Origin: Ridgeia piscesae
Lineage: Eukaryota > Annelida > Polychaeta > Sabellida > Siboglinidae
Direction: 5' to 3'
Assembly (NCBI GenBank): GCA_025642075.2
Contig: JAODUO010000126.1
Coordinates: 27,501 to 91,500 of the forward strand
DNA length: 64,000 nt
Positions 1 to 35,900 of this stretch are shown here, piece after piece. Within the stretch, counting starts at the first letter, position 1, and each line of letters starts with the position of its first letter. A program made the position numbers and the translations under genes. The notes beneath the pieces are model-generated. The model made no database searches. It had not been told where the DNA came from and saw only the letters and a list, made by a program, of their open reading frames with translations.

Positions 1-1648
1 TGTTTATTGCCTGTTGTCACCATAGCAATATTATTGTCTTACATTCGTTCACGTGTACGATCACGATCGTAGACCGTTAGCAATGAACTGTCCTGTCATC
101 ACGTCGACAACAGAAGTTCCGAGGACTGTTGTCCGACCGAAGCACGTGCATCTTGACCGGTGGACACAGATTTCTCTCTCGGCGCTGGCCGGTCGGAACG
201 TCGGCGTCTATCTGACAGAAGTGTGGTATTGCGTAGTCCGGTTTGAGCGTACGCTTGCTTCTTTACCAACGTTGACGGGCATTTTCTTTCAATGCTGTGA
301 CGTCACTGAAGGCGGACATTTCCCGCGACATTCAACCAGCCGAGAACCCGTCGTTCGCGCACACGACCGAAGATCACGGGTCGGTGACAGCGATGTTTCC
401 GGTGACGGTCGTCGGTCGATGCTCGGTCGTCTCGTTGACCTCCGGATTCATCCGCGTGTCGAACTAAACACTGAACGAGCAAACATTCACACCCGTATGA
501 ATTATACCATCAAAATAACATGTCGTCACGTTCACTACAGTCTTAGCTTAGCTTTAGGTCTAGACTAGACTTAATTGTCTAACTGGTGTCTAGATGCGTG
601 CACGCCCTCGAATTTTGCCGTCGGTTCCCGGTCCCCTGCACTGTCTCCTCGCCGTCGTCAAAAATTAGAAAGAAGATTGGACATTAGTAAATTAGGTCTA
701 CCGACTACAACGTATGCAATACTATTAATATTAAAAACCGTACCTTATTAGTAGCCTACCAATTTCATCTGTCAAGTTGGGTAAACACGTAAAGCACCTG
801 AAATGCCAAAAAAGACCATGATTAGATAATGAAAATGGTTGGATTTTCAATAAGACCAAGTCTTCCTATTCCACGTGCCATCAGCAGCGTGAAGCGTCAG
901 GTTGCAGTCAGATCATATCTGGTTTCCGGTATTTCAGCACACTAACGGTGTTTTCCAATTCATCCCGACAGACCTTTTTAGCCTAAGGGTCTCCTTTGCC
1001 TTGTTAGGAAGCGCTGTGCCAAGATGAATTTAATGGGCGAAAATTATGCATACCTAAATGTCCACCACTGTCATCAGCTAAGTACTCATTCAAAACAATT
1101 GAGTTAATTGGAGCACCGTGTGGTGTTATCAATGATAACACAGTATCATTGTGTAAAAAAAACTTGATCAGAATTGTCCACGTTGATGCAGCAGGTTAGG
1201 TCAGACACCATTATAAAAGGTAATATCGAGTTATCTTAGTTATGCCACCACCATAATGTTATTGATATAGATAGAATTATGGTTATAGTTTATGGCACTG
1301 AAAAATAAATCGACTGACTCGCCTATATAACTAGATGTCATAGGCATTCCGCATAGGCCATAGCCATAGGCATAGCCTATCATGCATGGGTATGTATAAG
1401 AGAATTCTAAATTATAAACACTACGCATCATAGGCATTTCCTATCTCTTTCTACGCAGTGGAAACTACAATCAATTACAGAATGTATTCTTACCTCGGAG
1501 TGTGGGTGTCCCGACCGTTGAGTACTGCGTCAACGGTTACACTCCACACTTCTGCAGTGCCATCACGTGTCATGTCGGTTGCGCCGCGGTTGAGTTGGAA
1601 TCGAACTCGAAGACGGAGTCAAGCGAACTGCCGGTACGGTAGCGATCT
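1..1648. other. Intergenic, no gene recognised
   Basis: No conserved protein, splice-supported exon or RNA gene was seen here. The first 560 bases are CpG-rich and contain one 171-codon open frame (53-568) with no family resemblance and no flanking splice signals, so it is not called. A degraded SINE fragment lies at 1051-1126. The rest is ordinary AT-rich spacer. Confidence 0.5.
1051..1126 (-). mobile_element. SINE fragment (same family as 14037-14340)
   Basis: On the minus strand this resembles the central body of the tRNA-derived SINE found at 14.0, 30.0 and 34.9 kb. The shared blocks read on the plus strand as tccaccactgtc, gtactcattc and gagca. The tRNA head and the 3' end are missing. 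It is old and diverged, and the exact edges are uncertain. Confidence 0.5.
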
Positions 1649-1746
1649 CTGTATCTGTATCTGTATCTGTATCTGTATCTGTATCTGTATCTGTATCTGT
1701 ATCTGTATCTGTATCTGTATCTGTATCTGTATCTGTATCTGTATCT
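1649..1746. repeat. (CTGTAT)n hexanucleotide microsatellite
   Basis: About 16 nearly perfect copies of a six-base unit, with no interruptions. The period is a multiple of three and the unit lacks stops in one frame, which explains an open frame across it. It is not coding. Confidence 0.95.
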
Positions 1747-1960
1747 TAACTGGTAAAATGTCCTAGGGACACATCACGCTTGGGTTAGCGCTCTGTCCGT
1801 TCTGCCTGCAGCGTGCGAGATATTCCGACGTCGTGAGCAGCTGTTTTTTCTCAGACGGGCCCGCTAAACATCTTCAGTTCCGTACGGTTCACAACACATC
1901 ACGTTTAACTTTTTGCGATTGTTGTTGTCATGAAAGTACCGCAAGCTGGAGGTTACGGTA

Positions 1961-2200
1961 GCGTCTCGTGACGTCATTGCGATTTTGATTGGCTACCGCA
2001 TAAAACCGCGGCAGCGTAAGCCAATCAGCTCCCGCGGTTTCATAAAAGGTCAGTGTCTCATAGACCAATAAGAAGGTGACGTTCATTTGGCGTTATCTAA
2101 CCGAAAGCGCATGGAAACTCCTTCGTTATTGGCTGGTGTTTTGCCCATTTTCTCGAGGCCTCAAACCATCCGTTTCAATGGTAAAAAGGGACATAAAAGG
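1961..2200. promoter_or_regulatory. CCAAT/CRE-rich promoter-like block
   Basis: The sequence shows a palindromic CRE, TGACGTCA, at 1969-1976 and CCAAT boxes in both orientations (ATTGG 1988-1992, CCAAT 2021-2025, CCAAT 2065-2069, and ATTGG again near 2126). ATAAAA-type TATA-like elements lie near 2000, 2043 and 2192. GATTGGCT (1987-1994) and AGCCAATC (2019-2026) form an inverted repeat. It interleaves with ATAAAACCGCGG (2000-2011) and CCGCGGTTTCAT (2032-2043). This density of boxes is typical of strong, often divergent, metazoan promoters. No gene was recognised on either side, so its target is unknown. It could be a remnant promoter, for example of a lost or retroposed gene. Confidence 0.4.
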
Positions 2201-2289
2201 ACACAGTATTTGCAGGCAGCTTGTGTTTCAATGCTCCATTTCATTAACAGACCCTGATGACAAATATTGGGCCTTTCTTTGGCACTGAT

Positions 2290-3316
2290 AGACTCTGAGA
2301 TCCCCTGTGTGAGAGTTGATAATGAAATGGTGAAGGACAAAGTTCACGAGCAGTAATTGCATAACGGGGCAGTTGGGGATATTTGGCCAATTAAATAAAA
2401 TACTTTGTATTATTTACAATATGACGATATGACGTATGCTAGCGAGACATATGATAAAACTGTAAGACAGACGGACCTCACTCGCAGATAACCCCACCCG
2501 GCCACCGATGAGAATGATGAACAAAAACATTTTACAGAGTAAAACTATGACATTTGATCTTGGATTTAATTCCTTGTATCACAACTGCATAATCTGTGGT
2601 ATCATTAGGATTCTTTGATCATCCGTTTTGTTCCTAACACTAAAGGTCAATATTGACAAATCTGCTTTCTCTGTAACTTCGCCAACTGGCAACTGTCTGG
2701 AATCAACCCACAAGTAAACTACAGCCACATTTCGTAAAACATAAACATATTGATTTGACAAGTGTCAGCGGTTCCAATGATAACTTCTGCCTGTCCCTGG
2801 TTATGATTACCCCAAATTATTTTCTTTGTTGCGCCTCTGAGATTGCATTTTCAAGGATATAGGCGCTATAGAAGTATTATAATTGGTATTACTATACTAT
2901 TATTATAATTTTTACAATAAATCAATATTTTCCAAAGTAACTCGTTTCTCAAGACATGCACATCCCTTAAGTTTTATACAACCATGTTCTAGAGCTGAAT
3001 CATACAGAATGTCATTATATCCAGAACCATAGTAAGTTCGAATAAGCTGCCAACTAAAGTGGCGTATACCTGCAAGCTGGGGTCTTTCAGGGCTTTATTT
3101 GCAAGCCTTCATTCACCGCGTGAAGGTCAACTCAAAGATTAATTTCCATTTATTAGATTTTTTTTAATATCACCCACATGTTTGTGTATTTCGGTTTTTT
3201 ATGTTGCGATGCGCCAAAGTTGTAGCCCCCAATATGATGAGGTTTATATGGTAACCGGAAGATGCTGAAGATAAAATAGCACATCTAGATGGTTTCGCTT
3301 GCGTCAACAACATATC
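2290..3316. other. Intergenic, no feature recognised
   Basis: AT-rich spacer between the promoter-like block and the (GGTC)n array. Short open frames here show no family resemblance. No splice-supported exon, RNA gene or transposon end was seen. Confidence 0.4.
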
Positions 3317-4449
3317 CCGGTCGGTCGGTCGGTCGGTCGGTCGGTCGGTCGGTCGGTCGGTCGGTCGGTCGGTCGGTCGGTCGGTCGGTCGGTCGGTCGG
3401 TCGGTCGGTCGGTCGGTCGGTCGGTCGGTCGGTCGGTCGGTCGGTCGGTCGGGGTCGGTCGGTCGGTCGGTCGGTCGGTCGGTCGGTCGGTCGGTCGGTC
3501 GGTCGGTCGGTCGGTCGGTCGGTCGGTCGGTCGGTCGGTCGGTCGGTCGGTCGGTCGGTCGGTCGGTCGGTCGGTCGGTCGGTCGGTCGGTCGGTCGGTC
3601 GGTCGGTCGGCATCGGTCGGTCGGTCGGTCGGTCGGTCGGTCGGTCGGTCGGTCGGTCGGTCGGTCGGTCGGTCGGTCGGTCGGTCGGTCGGTCGGTCGG
3701 TCGGTCGGTCGGTCGGTCGGTCGGTCGGTCGGTCGGTCGTCGATGTCGGTCGGTCGGTCGGTCGGTCGGTCGGTCGGTCGGTCGGTCGGTCGGTCGGTCG
3801 GTCGGTCGGTCGGTCGGTCGGTCGGTCGGTCGGTCGGTCGGTCGGTCGGTCGGTCGCGTCGGTCGGTCGGTCGGTCGGCCGTCGCTGGTCGGTCGGTCGG
3901 TCGGTCGGTCGGTCGGTCGGTCGGTCGGTCGGTCGGTCGGTCGGTCGGTCGGTCGGTCGGTCGGTCGGTCGGTCGGTCGGTCGGTCGGTCGGTCGGTCGG
4001 TCGGTCGGTCGGTCGGTCGGTCGGTCGGTCGGTCGGTCGGTCGGTCGGTCGGTCGGTCGGTCGGTCGGTCGGTCGGTCGGTCGGTCGGTCGGTCGGTCGG
4101 TCGGTCGGTCGGTCGGTCGGTCGGTCGGTCGGTCGGTCGGTCGGTCGGTCGGTCGGTCGGTCGGTCGGTCGGTCGGTCGGTCGGTCGGTCGGTCGGTCGG
4201 TCGGTCGGTCGGTCGGTCGGTCGGTCGGTCGGTCGGTCGGTCGGTCGGTCGGTCGGTCGGTCGGTCGGTCGGTCGGTCGGTCGGTCGGTCGGTCGGGTCG
4301 GTCGGTCGGTCGGTCGGTCGGTCGTCGGTCGGTCGGTCGGTCGGTCGGTCGGTCGGTCGGTCGGTCGGTCGGTCGGTCGGTCGGTCGGTCGGTCGGTCGG
4401 TCGGTCGGTCGGTCGGTCGGTCGGTCGGTCGGTCGGTCGGTCGGTCGGT
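3317..4449. repeat. (GGTC)n tetranucleotide array, about 1.13 kb
   Basis: About 280 copies of the four-base unit. Small interruptions occur near 3451, 3609, 3739, 3856, 3879, 4295 and 4323. Each changes the register or inserts a variant word such as catc or gatgtc. All reading frames across it are artificially open and encode GRSV-like or PTDR-like strings, so none is a gene. The interruptions probably divide the array into blocks expanded at different times. Confidence 0.98.
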
Positions 4450-4930
4450 CATTGTACCCACTGAACTCAACCACCTGTCAGACGTCGCCCTCTGACACTT
4501 TGATAAGGCGCGGCGCCGACGTGACAAAAAGCTGACACAGTTCCCGGTCAGTTTCAAGCCCCAAGCCCTCCCACTGGTATATCTATCAAAACGTAATCAA
4601 AGTCATGAATGCGACTTCGCCGACTTTGCTTTAGTCTCAAACTCTCAGTGCAATTATGCAAAACAAAATATTAATAGAAAGTGTCAATGAGTAAATCATT
4701 TGTCAATATTAAATATGAAAGTGTATTTCTTATAATGTCCGACCTCATAAAATGGCCTACAGTGAAGGCTATAATAAGTAATTTTATGTTTTTATTTTAC
4801 ATTATTTTTCAAATTTAGACTAACTTTATTATGCGATATATAGAAGAGACACACCACTGACAAAAGACTGATTGTTGTTATTGAGGTTGACATTTAATTT
4901 ATCCCAATATATAGTAATCCATGTAATAGT
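4450..4930. other. Intergenic, no feature recognised
   Basis: AT-rich spacer between the tetranucleotide array and the LINE 3' end. Nothing coding or structured was recognised. Confidence 0.4.
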
Positions 4931-5819
4931 CTATAAAACGAAAGAAATTATTGTGGATTTTAGGAGAAAGAAATCTTCTTCTCCATAGCCTCTTTTGGTC
5001 GATGACAGGACAGTTGAAATCGTCCAACATTTCAAATTTCTCGGTTCTCTGTTGTTAATATTGTCAAAAAGGCCCAGCAGCGGCTATACTTTTAAGAAGG
5101 TTAAGATCGTTTGATTTGACCACACAGGTCATGCTCAACTTTACAGAGCTGTAATCGAGAGTGTTTGTGTCGATTACACAGAAGGAAACGCTCAGATTAA
5201 ACAGAGTTGTGAAAACTGCTTCCCGAATCATCGGCAGAGACCTTCCCAGTCTTGAAATACTGTGTCAGCAGCGCCTGTTAGGAAGAGCCACTCTCATCTC
5301 TCAAGATTCATCCCATCCTGCCCATGACCTATTTGAACCTCTTCCATCTAGTCGCCGATTCAGATCTACCAAAACCAGAACCACCCGCTTTAGCACTAGC
5401 TTTCTCCCCTTAGCCGTTCAAGCCCTGTCAAAACAGAAGTGATTTTTCTCCCACCCGCAGCAAACACATATTCCACTTTCCGATGAGTTGTGTATATTTT
5501 ATCATAATTTATTATATGTTATTTTATTTCATATTTTACATTTTAAGCTAATATATTTCTACTAGATCGTATCAACTATTTATCGATGTTATAAATATTT
5601 TTTATTCGGACCTTTTTATGTGATTGTTCTTATTTATTTATTTATTTTATTTAAAGTAGTAGTAGTATATTTTATCATCATCGTTTGGTGCATGTGAATG
5701 TACTGTCATGTGAATGTACTAGTACGACGACCAATGTCATTACACATTCCAATGTTTTATTGTAACTACAATGTGAACACATGGCAATAAAGCTATCTTA
5801 TCTTATATCTTATCTTATA
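4931..5819 (+). mobile_element. LINE (non-LTR retrotransposon) 3' end, 5'-truncated and frameshifted
   Basis: Conceptual translation gives the post-catalytic part of a LINE reverse-transcriptase protein. KTKEIIVDFRRK lies near 4935, VEIVQHFKFLGS near 5010, KAQQRLYFLRRLRSFDLTTQ near 5070, and then the open frame 5161-5442. That frame has RVVKTASRIIGRDLPSLE, a HPAHDLFEPLPSSRRFRSTK block and ends FLPLAVQALSKQK. The fragments lie in different frames, and a segment after FKFLGS is missing, so the copy is dead. A roughly 370-base 3' untranslated part follows, ending in AATAAA and a (TTATC)-type tail at about 5793-5818. The reverse-transcriptase catalytic core is absent, which is typical 5' truncation. 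Confidence 0.85.
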
Positions 5820-6179
5820 AATGCGCTTAAATTGTATAGTGCGAATGGCGCCTCAGATTTTATATTAGCAGACAAAAAACATTCGCAACATAAGAGCTTC
5901 GGAAAGTCTTCATGATGTCACTCCTGGTGAAACTTGGTCTTCTAAAGCGACGGGCACCTCGATAGCAGCATGTTTTGTTTACAATATTCGGGCCAGTAAC
6001 TTTTTGGGCGGCCAGTAACTTTTTAAATCTACTGGCCCCCGGGCCAACGGATACGAAAGTGTAATGTCAAGGAGGCCTGCCCCAGAACTAGGACTGGAGT
6101 TTCGATAAAAACGACACTTGCCTTGAAGTCGGCATATCAACAGTAGGTCTACACGGTACAGTAATACTTTTTATAGGCA
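5820..6179. other. Spacer with a small local duplication
   Basis: No gene. A short direct repeat around ggccagtaactttt occurs at about 5991-6025. It is followed by the pyrimidine/purine word ctggcccccgggcc. Confidence 0.4.
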
Positions 6180-6267
<88 letters not shown>

Positions 6268-6292
6268 TTATTTATATTTATATATATATACC
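6180..6292. repeat. (TA)n dinucleotide tract
   Basis: A long alternating TA run, pure to about 6236 and then interrupted by tttata words. It lies about 270-380 bases upstream of the ADSS start codon. It could influence promoter DNA structure, but it is more simply a microsatellite. Confidence 0.95.
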
Positions 6293-6384
6293 GCGAACTA
6301 CTGAATATATTATTTACATATGATTAGAATGGCAGCCTATACGTAGCCCCATTTATTTGCACAAACCACCTCAGCAGTCACGCA

Positions 6385-6563
6385 TTGTTCAGCAGCTCTG
6401 AACTAGAACTGGCCCATGACCTTCGCAGACCGAAAGTAGGCTACTGTCGGTCGGTGACTCTAGCATTAGGCGCCAGTTCAGCCCAGTGCATCAAGGCGGC
6501 AGCACCAGTCGCTATCGACCTGCCACGAAAACGGCGCGAACCTGTCCTTAACACCGAGCCAAC
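6385..6563 (+). promoter_or_regulatory. Probable ADSS 5' UTR and core promoter region
   Basis: The stretch just upstream of the ADSS start is CpG-richer than its surroundings and lacks a TATA box. It leads directly into gccaacATGg, a strong Kozak context at 6564. There is no sign of an upstream coding exon. The transcription start cannot be placed from sequence alone. Confidence 0.4.
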
Positions 6564-30827
<24,264 letters not shown>

Positions 30828-32813
30828 GATGTTGACGACGTTTGATGTCATCAACGACCTTGTCCCGATTGTGGGACGATCAACCTTAAGTTTGCGGACT
30901 ACTGCTTTGACTGTATTGCTCTGTGTTCTTGAATCGTCCGAGACTTGTCCCCAGCCTACTAACACTACTGGCCCAGTTAGTCGACACAGGAACCTTAGAT
31001 CGGGCAGCAAACACGATAGACATGGAAAGACGGACTGCAGATGTTTATCACTGACTTTACATTTCTCGAATATATTTTATATATATAGCAGGATTATTTT
31101 CACACTGGCAAGTGTTTTTTTGGAGACTGTGTATGAATACATACAGTGGATGTCTATTAAATGACTAAAACAATTTCTTTTTAACTTTGTTTCATTTGCA
31201 TATCTATTTTAATGTTTTTTTTGTTTTCCAGTGAAATCTGTCTTGTGTAAATATAATTTGTTTACAACGTACTGATAATTATTTTTTCTCAATAGTTAAT
31301 GTTAATAGTTAACCAAATGTCATAAACACTTGCACAAACGTGTCATACTACGTATGACGCCTGTCACTTTGCAGTGAAGCTAACAAGTAAAAAAAAAGGT
31401 AAATTGTTACAAATGAATGCAGCAATATGTGCATAATGGCATACAAAATTGAACCAGTTAAGTATTTTTATTTATTTCTTAAAAAACTTGCAGTTAAATT
31501 GACACAATTAATCTGAACTTTACTACCGGTAATCACATTTCAACACTTATCGGACAATATTTGGCAGGTCACACACAGTACACAACGACAGTTCTGTTGC
31601 TAACATGATAATCTTGTTCCAAACTTGTAATGATTCTCTGCCAAGAATAAACTTATGTCACAATTCAGTTATTCAAGTTATTTTGATGCTTCTTACATCC
31701 AGAATTCATATAGCAAACGTCCACCACAAAAACAAACTTGACAATTTCACAAAAACAGACGTGTTATTCTGAAAGATTGCAAGATTAGACGAAGACAAAC
31801 AACTGACTTAATGATGTGATTATATGTATAAGACTACTGAAAATAATGCAGTGACATGTCTGAAGGGCCATGTGCCCCCATTGGCTTTGAAAAATATATT
31901 TGTCAATGCTTTTACATGCTCGAACATTTTTGGCCCACATTTGCCGTCATCCTAGATAACAATCATACCGGTACACACAAAACGTTAAACCATCTTCGAT
32001 ATACTAAATAGTTGTGTTCAAACCACTCTGTGGAACATAAATAAATTCATACAAAGTGCTGCCACGTTGCAAGAGTAATGTGTTGATGCAAATTGATAAG
32101 AATTTTTGATCGTAATATTCTCAAGTTATTGAAGCAATGATAGCTGAATAATACTACACACATGGGTTTTTATTTCACAAATTTCCATACCATGCTGCCT
32201 TCAAATAGATTTTAAAATTTTATACGTCTTATTTTATGTCGTTTTCAATACAGTATTAAATAAAAAAGCACAAATTCCTGCAGGCTGCCGACTTGAACAC
32301 CAACATCACTGATATAAATGTCCTACGATAATGCAGAACAATGCTAATATGAGCTAATATGAAATGGTAGTAGGGAGTTTTATTTCCACTATGACTTGTT
32401 TCGCGTTGGTTCTCACGAAACTGGGCAACACATCATAAGACACAAAGTCTGCAAATACATACACACTGGTGACGTACACACACACAGAACAACAGTTTGC
32501 CAGTTTCATATCGCACACATTGTGGGAAATTATTGATGACAACCAGAGAAACCAGGTTTGTTTAAATATACGGATGATGGCTACTCTGTACACAACCAGT
32601 GCAGTTTATCTTCCACATGTTCTTTTCCACATACTGATCAGGTTAAATGTACACCGAACTGGTCAATAACAAAACAAGAAGCAATCTGTGAAATGTAGAA
32701 ATGACTAAGGTGCTGCCATAGATCCCTCTACAGCCCCCCCCCCGGGCAACAGTTGCCCCCTATCTCGACTACGGGTAGTCCCTAACATGTACATGAAATC
32801 TAAACGACACCAT
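30828..32813. other. Intergenic space between convergent ADSS and NAA40 (both 3' ends)
   Basis: AT-rich, about 2.0 kb, with no gene or transposon recognised. Candidate poly(A) signals for ADSS are ATTAAA at 31156-31161 and AATAAA at 31646-31651. A candidate for NAA40, read on the minus strand, is AATAAA at 32379-32384. Whether the two 3' UTRs overlap cannot be settled from sequence. Confidence 0.6.
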
Positions 32814-32976
32814 CTAGTGGCTGCATCCATGTGGACAATGACCATGTGAATGCTGGGATACGTCTTTGCGCGAGACGCCAATCATCTTTCGTAGAATGAT
32901 GTAGGTATTAAACCCGTCTTCATCAAACATTGCCTCGGCCATCGAATCCTCCGGACTTGTTTCGTCCATGTCATAT
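32814..32976 (-). CDS. NAA40: NAA40 exon 8 (residues 191-244 and stop)
   Basis: Acceptor CTGTAG|ATATGA completes Lys191. It encodes YDMDETSPED, a divergent linker, YIILRKM (equivalent to YEILSRR) and the Cys/His-rich terminus. It ends with TAG at 32814-32816. Confidence 0.93.
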
Positions 32977-35900
32977 CTACAGATTGAACAGGTGTATATA
33001 TAAATGTCTATCCTGTAATAAAATCTACATTTTACATTCCTTTGAGATGTAACATACTGATAAAGTATTAGGTAAAAACAATACTATAACATCAACGTCA
33101 TTACTGAATATTATTAAAATTGCAAAGTATTGGTCAATCCATAGCATGGAGAAACATATAAATTGTAAGGCTAAAGGCGAAGGGAAAGACAGGAGAACTC
33201 GGTGAGGACATTTATAGGGATGGGGATGAAACTGAGATGGATGAAATGTTGAAGAGGTTTAAGATCAGGAAAGACAGAAGATTGGGGAAATGAAAGGAAA
33301 TTGGGAAAGAGTAAGATATATCAGGTAAACCAGAGGAAATTGCGAAAGAATATGAGAAGATCAGGGAAATTGCAGGGATTGGGAGAGAAGATTGGGTAAA
33401 TTGAAGGAGTTTGGGGGATTAAAAGAAGATCGGGTAAACCAGAGGAGGTTGGGAAAGAGTACGTGAAGATCGGAGAGATTGGGAAAAAGTAGAAGATCGG
33501 TGATGTGGAGGAGATTGGGAAGTGGGAGAAGGTTTTGGGGAGGGTGATGAGATTGGAGTGGGTGCAGACTGGGAGATGGGAATTCAATAGACAAGGATGG
33601 GGACAACGTCAGTCTCATCCCACACTTCGGCGACACAGATGAAAGCATCATCCAAATGCTAGAGAAACAACGCTGGGGGTCAAACAACAGACTGAGAACG
33701 ACTTCATCAGGTCAAGTGTAGTCTATTTCTAAGACCCACATCACATAAAAACCCTAGCATAGGTACTTTAAAGTGTTCTTCAATATAAGCACTACACACC
33801 AGGCGACAACGGCCACAGCCAAACTTAGAAGAGCTGTCCACTGGATCTCACTACGGCTTTGTACTCACTTGAGCTTTTTCGTGAAGAACTCCAGCGCTGC
33901 CTGGTTCTGTTTGAAGACTGTCAACATGACCTTTGACATCTGTGTCCTGGCAACAGAAGTCACATGACTGAGGGCGACAGGATGAAGAGCAATTTATGCC
34001 CTAACAAATCACTAACACAAGCAACCAGATTTCAGATGGAACTTTCTACATAAACACACTGTTGACGCTTTGAACTGGTCCCCTAGGCTGTTTGTAAATT
34101 TAAATGTTGTAATTTGTTCTCATCTGACCGTTTTTCTTCATGGAACAAGTAAAAAAATAAGCATGTCACAAATGATTAATTTACGATTTCTAACAAAACC
34201 AGTCAGAATTGTTTATATTCTACTACCATTCTATCACATCATGGAACATTTGTTAAATGACATCAAGTCTTTTTTTAATCTTTTTAATTCAGATATATTT
34301 TATATTTTGTTTTATTGTTATTTACATCTACTCTGTGGGTGCATTGATTAACATTGAGTTAGAGATTGCACGATAGAAGAACTATTATTATTTTTATTTT
34401 AAAGGGTCTATCTCCCTACAAACATATGTTAATTCAATTACTAAATCCCCTGAAAACAGACAAAGGATGTAATAAGGAATTGCTGGTGACAAAATAAACA
34501 CACTCCCTTCACAACATTAAAATAATTAGAGTTTGTGTTACACTGACCGAATTGATCATGTGTACGGAGTCTCATGATGGAACGACAGTTAAACGACAAA
34601 GTTAACAGCACGGTTAACATTACTAGCAATTACTAGTCGATTACAGTTTAAACAAAATATATTTTAATGGTTCTAACACGTGGAACTGTTGTGAAACAAC
34701 ATGCTGCCACTACTTACTTGTGTGCGAGCAGTTCAAGAATCTGCATGAGGAACTTCCCAAGGGCTTTATGTCTCACTGACTTAACCAGCTGAATCTCATA
34801 ACTGCAACACACAACACAACAAAGCTTGTCACATCACGCAGCCGTTCTATATCGAAATAAAATAAAAGTAAGTTCTTACACAGTGCAGTATCCAATCTTT
34901 GGGATTGCTCAAAGCGCTTTTTACACTTTACTCCCTGGCAGACCTGTTCAATCGAAGACCATCTCGGCTTCTCTGGGAAGCATTCAGCCACGCGGCAATT
35001 TCGTGAAGACTGCTCATACACAAATATTCACCACTGTCTATAGCCAGGTACTCATTCATACAGCTGAGTGAACTGGAGCAATGTGGAGTGGAAAAACGTG
35101 CCTAAGGTTTCACACAGCAGCACAGGATTCAAACCCGGGTCCTCTTAGTCGAGAGTCCAATGTTCTACCCCCGAGCCACTGCGCTACTACCTATTTACAT
35201 GTTTTCAGCAACGAGGCCACCAATGCATTGATTTCAATTTTTTGGTGCAGCCCCAGAAAAAACCCACAAAAGAAAGCTTAGTTTTAGCAAAAATAAAAAA
35301 TACTATATCACATGTTCCTGACCAACGCAAGCATGCTGGTTGTTGTGTCGACACAGTACGTAATACTGAATTAATTTGATTTGACTTGAATTTTATATGC
35401 AACCAGAAGTCAGTGCACCTTTTCAAGTGAAAAATTAGGGCTAAAAACAGTTTATCATGAATACTCAAATTCATGATAAATAGTTTTGTACACGAGACAC
35501 ATAGCTTTATGCAGAAACCCATCCACCCACCATTCGGATGAGTAAAACCTGTCGTGGACAGGTCGAAATTTTGGTGGTGAACCAAATATGAAGGATCATT
35601 TGATATTGTCAGTTTTGCCTTGAAAACAGGTGTCACCCGTGTATCTGTTGTTAATTTCAGGTCATAAAACACATCTCAACTGGCTTGTACGTATATGAGT
35701 TAACATCCATGTGTCCGCCAAAAAAAGTATGACTGGCAGCAATTTGATCCTGCATAAAGCCGTGAAGAGACACGACTGGGCCTACCAGTAGAGGACTGCC
35801 TCCTCATAGTCCATGTCGAAGCGGAAGTGCACCAGGGCCACCGGCTTGTTCTCCTGGTTGCGGGCGACCAGGTAGCGAGCCTTGTCCTCCGACATCTCAT

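Larger units (their letters stand above)
34802..35785 (-). other. NAA40 intron 5
   Basis: GT-AG intron of 984 bases holding a sense-oriented SINE (34856-35188) and one copy of a dispersed repeat (35503-35768), which reaches close to the exon 5 donor. Confidence 0.85.

Noticed and set aside
53..568. 171-codon open frame in CpG-rich DNA
   Set aside because: No family resemblance, no splice or promoter context; CpG-rich DNA has few stops by composition.
3170..4557. Open frames of about 400 codons on both strands
   Set aside because: Pure products of the (GGTC)n array (GRSV and PTDR strings).
33361..33687. Candidate NAA40 last exon reading MFDPQRCFSSIWMM on the minus strand
   Set aside because: The exon at 32814-32976 fits NAA40 far better (KYDMDETSPED, YIILRKM and the Cys/His tail, with matching phase).
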